From Gammaproteobacteria bacterium (GTDB lineage Bacteria > Pseudomonadota > Gammaproteobacteria > Magnimaribacterales > AG-339-G14): a stretch of DNA of 32,920 bases. The stretch spans positions 1 to 32,920 of the forward strand of contig SGZL01000013.1 in assembly GCA_004213955.1 (NCBI GenBank), in the 5' to 3' direction. Shown here in pieces: positions 29,822-32,920 of the stretch. Position numbers and translations under genes: made by a program. Numbering within the stretch: position 1 is the stretch's first letter; each line of letters starts with the position of its first letter. The notes under the pieces are model-generated. The model made no database searches. It saw only the letters and a list, made by a program, of their open reading frames with translations, and was not told where the DNA came from.

Positions 29822-29876
29822 TCTCTCAGATATTAAATTTACTATAAATATTATTTAAGCCTATTCCAAAAAGTAG

Positions 29877-30563
29877 TTAAGCTTGTGGAAGATAATTTAA
29901 AGCTTCTACAATTCTTTCAACAACCAATTTTTGCGAATACTGCTTTGTTTTTTCATAGTGAGGATGAGGAAGAGTAGACAAATCGTTAGCTCTTGTTATA
30001 GCAGTCTCAACCAACTGATCTGCTGGTACAACTTCATCTAAAAGACCTGCGGTAACTGCCTCCGAAGGCGTGTAAGTAGCTGAATGATAAAGTGCTTTAT
30101 AGTAATGTTTCTTATCTAGCCTATCTTTAATAATCTCTAAAATTTGCACGGGTATATCCATGTTGTTTCTAACTTCATTAGCTTGCAAAACAAATTTTCC
30201 TTCGGTACCAATTCTGATATCAGCGCAGCATACTGTAAACAATCCTAAAGCAACTGCATGGCCAGATACCGCCGCGACTATTGGACGCGGAAAAGAATAA
30301 AGATCTAGAAGAGTTTTGAATCCTAAGTTTGTCATCTTTATAGCTGCCTCAGCATCTCCAGATGCAAGAGTTTTAAGATCAAAACCACCAGAAAATATAC
30401 CTGCTCTTCCTGTGATAACTACAGCCCCTGAATCTTTAGGTATCTCGTTAAGAAAGCCTTGAACGGTGGTGAGCATATCAAAAGAAAAAGCATTGGCTTT
30501 TCCATCGTCTAGTTGAATAATTGAGATGTCCCCTTCCTTAGATAATTTAGCTATATCAGTCAT
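29877..30563 (-). CDS. Enoyl-CoA hydratase/isomerase (crotonase) family protein
   Basis: VVITGRAGIFSGGFDLKTL, PRPIVAAVSGHAVALGLFTVCCADIRI; SD GGAG before the ATG. Confidence 0.88.
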   Translation of the reverse strand: MTDIAKLSKEGDISIIQLDDGKANAFSFDMLTTVQGFLNEIPKDSGAVVITGRAGIFSGGFDLKTLASGDAEAAIKMTNLGFKTLLDLYSFPRPIVAAVSGHAVALGLFTVCCADIRIGTEGKFVLQANEVRNNMDIPVQILEIIKDRLDKKHYYKALYHSATYTPSEAVTAGLLDEVVPADQLVETAITRANDLSTLPHPHYEKTKQYSQKLVVERIVEALNYLPQA

Positions 30564-30611
30564 TCATTTCTCCATAAAAGTATTAAGCCAAAAAACTTTA
30601 ACGTAAAATCA

Positions 30612-30640
30612 TTGCCTAAACAATAAGTTAAACATAGAAT
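30612..30640 (+). promoter_or_regulatory. sigma70-type promoter TTGCCT-N17-TAGAAT
   Basis: -35 TTGCCT (30612-30617), 17-nt spacer, -10 TAGAAT (30635-30640), 6 nt before the ATG at 30647. Confidence 0.55.
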
Positions 30641-30646
30641 TTTTGC

Positions 30647-31927
30647 ATGGAAAGTATAGCTTTTGACTCTTCGATAATAATTAATTTGGCTGTGCCAACT
30701 TTTTTTCTACTCATGTTTATAGAAATTCTCTATGGCCATTTTAGTGGAAAAAATAATTATCGATTCAATGATACTTTCACAAGCATATCACTTGGACTAA
30801 TTAGTAGATTTATTCCCTTATTAGGGATTGGTCTGCAAGGCGCTGCTTTTGCCTATGTAGCTGTTTATTTTAACCTGGCATTGTTTTCAACTAACAACCT
30901 TTGGGTATGGGTCTTAGCTTTCTTTTTATACGATTTAAGTTACTACTGGATGCACAGATTACATCACGAAGTTAAGGTCTTATGGGCAACGCATGTAGTG
31001 CATCATCATGGCGAAGAATTTAATCTTTCAACAGCGCTCAGACAAACTAGTACAGGTTTCCTTTGGAAGTGGATTTTCTACTTACCAATGTTTCTTATCG
31101 GGATTCCGCCTGAAGTCTTTGTGACCGTAGCAGGTATAAATTTAGTCTATCAATTCTGGGTACATACCGAACATATTGGAAAATTAGGTTGGCTAGAGTA
31201 TGTTTTCGTTACTCCATCGAATCACAGAGTTCACCACGCTCAGAACAAAGACTACATCGATGCAAATTATGGCGGTGTGTTCATTCTGTGGGACAGGATG
31301 TTTGGTTCTTATAAACCTGAAAAAGACGAAGTGAAACCGATCTATGGCACAACTAAACCGCTGCGAAGTTGGAATCCTCTCAAAGCAAATTTTGAAGTGT
31401 TCGCCGAGATTATTAGAGATTTCAGCAGCACAAAAAAATGGTCTGATAAATTCAAAGTAATTTTCTCTCCACCAAAATGGCGTCCCAGTGATGTAGAACA
31501 AAATTACCCCATCTTCAGAAATGACTTAGCAAATTTTGAAGTCTACGATCCGAAAAACTCAATCTATTTAAAAATTTATGGCTGGATCCAGCTGTCTTTC
31601 ATTATTTTGACTTCGGCATTTATCGCCTCATCTATTGGCAGTCTAGGTCTACTGGAAAGTTATGCTTACGCTTTAATTCTGATTGCTTCAGTAATTGTGA
31701 CTTTAAAAGGGTTTGAGAGTTATCGATTAAATTATATTAATGAGACTATCAAAATTTCTCTTTTAATTTCTATTTTATTTTTCTCAGGTTTATTCAATTC
31801 AAATTTATTAATCTTTCAAGTGTTTGTACTTCACCAGTCGTTCAGTCTTTTAAGTTTGCTGGTTTTATATGCCATGCAAAGTTTTAAACTCTTTTCATAC
31901 GAAATCGATTTAGATCCAAAGGTCTAG
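30647..31927 (+). CDS. Sterol desaturase/fatty acid hydroxylase superfamily membrane protein (alkylglycerol monooxygenase-like architecture)
   Basis: HRLHHEVKVLWATHVVHHHGEEFNLS and NHRVHHAQN di-iron histidine boxes; extra hydrophobic C-terminal region. Confidence 0.85.
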   Translation: MESIAFDSSIIINLAVPTFFLLMFIEILYGHFSGKNNYRFNDTFTSISLGLISRFIPLLGIGLQGAAFAYVAVYFNLALFSTNNLWVWVLAFFLYDLSYYWMHRLHHEVKVLWATHVVHHHGEEFNLSTALRQTSTGFLWKWIFYLPMFLIGIPPEVFVTVAGINLVYQFWVHTEHIGKLGWLEYVFVTPSNHRVHHAQNKDYIDANYGGVFILWDRMFGSYKPEKDEVKPIYGTTKPLRSWNPLKANFEVFAEIIRDFSSTKKWSDKFKVIFSPPKWRPSDVEQNYPIFRNDLANFEVYDPKNSIYLKIYGWIQLSFIILTSAFIASSIGSLGLLESYAYALILIASVIVTLKGFESYRLNYINETIKISLLISILFFSGLFNSNLLIFQVFVLHQSFSLLSLLVLYAMQSFKLFSYEIDLDPKV

Positions 31928-31947
31928 ATTTCCATTAAATTTATTTT

Positions 31948-32920
31948 TTAAGGGCCCGTTTCTATTAATAAATTTGGTTGATCTTTTCGTTTTTTAAGAA
32001 GAAATTCATCATGCAGCTTTCCCGTTGCAGTATATGCGCGGAACCTAAGACTATCCTTTTTTATATCAACAATTTGGTAGAGTTGAGTATCTTCTGCCAT
32101 TTGTTTTGCAAAAGCACCCTTTGTGATTTTATACATTTTAGGGCCACTCACTGACACTACGTTTACAGTACCGATATTTGGATCGTAAGCTTTCTCATAA
32201 CCCTCCGGAATGTTCATAATTTTTTTTGATCCGATCTGACCAGTTCGCGCATATGTGTGATCATGTCCACTTAGTATCAAATCAACCTTGAATTCATCTA
32301 AAATCGGTTTCCAAAGCTTTCTTATTTCAGGATTATCCCTATCCGATCCTGGTGAAAACATTGGATGATGGAACGTAACAATTGTCCAAAAATTCTTATT
32401 GCTTTCCAGCACCTTTTTTAACCACTCTACCTGAGACTCCTTTGCATTATTCGAGTCAAGAGATATAAATCTTACACCTTGATAGTCAATATAATAGACA
32501 GTTTCAGCAAGTGCAGGGTCAGGTACATTCTGAACGGGAAACTCAAACTGCATCCTCCAGTGATTGCTTAGAGAAGCTTGCTCTGGAATACGTTGTCGAT
32601 TGTAAAGTGGTGAACCATATAAATTTCGACCTAGTAATTGTTTTTTAGAAAATCCAGTAACAACTTCTATTTGATCGTCTGTTTGAGTTATTACACCAGA
32701 ATCATTAAATTCTATCGTTATTTTTTCACTATCAGATGCCAATAATGACATTTTATAAACCTTGCCCTGATCATTTTCTTCCTCAACCATAGAAGTCAGC
32801 GTAACTTCGACATCGTCTCCTTCCTTGTCAGTCCAATAAAACTCTGTATTGAATCGTTGATCATAATTAAAGTATTCGTGGTTACCTGGTGTCGCAATCA
32901 CCGGGAGAGTACCATTAACC
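31948..32920 (-). CDS. Calcineurin-like/purple acid phosphatase-type metallophosphoesterase (5' end beyond the window)
   Basis: PGNHEYFN, TFHHPMFSPGS, LSGHDHTYAR motifs; frame stays open through 32920 (NGTLPVIATPGNHEY), so the listed start at 32901 is probably internal. Confidence 0.88.
   Translation of the reverse strand, partial: VNGTLPVIATPGNHEYFNYDQRFNTEFYWTDKEGDDVEVTLTSMVEEENDQGKVYKMSLLASDSEKITIEFNDSGVITQTDDQIEVVTGFSKKQLLGRNLYGSPLYNRQRIPEQASLSNHWRMQFEFPVQNVPDPALAETVYYIDYQGVRFISLDSNNAKESQVEWLKKVLESNKNFWTIVTFHHPMFSPGSDRDNPEIRKLWKPILDEFKVDLILSGHDHTYARTGQIGSKKIMNIPEGYEKAYDPNIGTVNVVSVSGPKMYKITKGAFAKQMAEDTQLYQIVDIKKDSLRFRAYTATGKLHDEFLLKKRKDQPNLLIETGP

Overview
This window is an AT-rich, compact bacterial core-genome segment. 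Gene content and order look like a streamlined (possibly marine) gammaproteobacterium; that placement is inference. The left ~18 kb, on the minus strand, is one merged transcription/translation cluster: tRNA-Tyr, tRNA-Thr(GGT), tuf, tRNA-Trp, secE, nusG, rplK, rplA, rplJ, rplL, rpoB, rpoC, rpsL, rpsG, fusA, rpsJ, rplC, rplD, rplW. The right side holds birA, tRNA-Thr(TGT), an alpha/beta hydrolase, a SnoaL-like protein, an rraA-family gene divergent from a short RNase R, rlmB, lpxC, secA, argJ, a stand-alone ThiE/TenI domain, yacG (absent from the ORF track), coaE, tRNA-Ala(TGC), a crotonase, a sterol-desaturase/AGMO-like membrane protein and a truncated metallophosphoesterase. I found no mobile element, CRISPR array or defence system. 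The most interesting signals are regulatory. The rpsJ (S10 = NusE) leader carries a near-perfect rrn-type boxA under a strong promoter, and rpsJ starts with TTG. Core promoters share a GCGAC-like discriminator. Several transcripts are predicted leaderless or near-leaderless. Several mRNAs appear to start at tRNA 3' ends, and the tuf stop codon overlaps tRNA-Trp. Several classical r-protein operator spacers are missing, while the L10 leader is retained.
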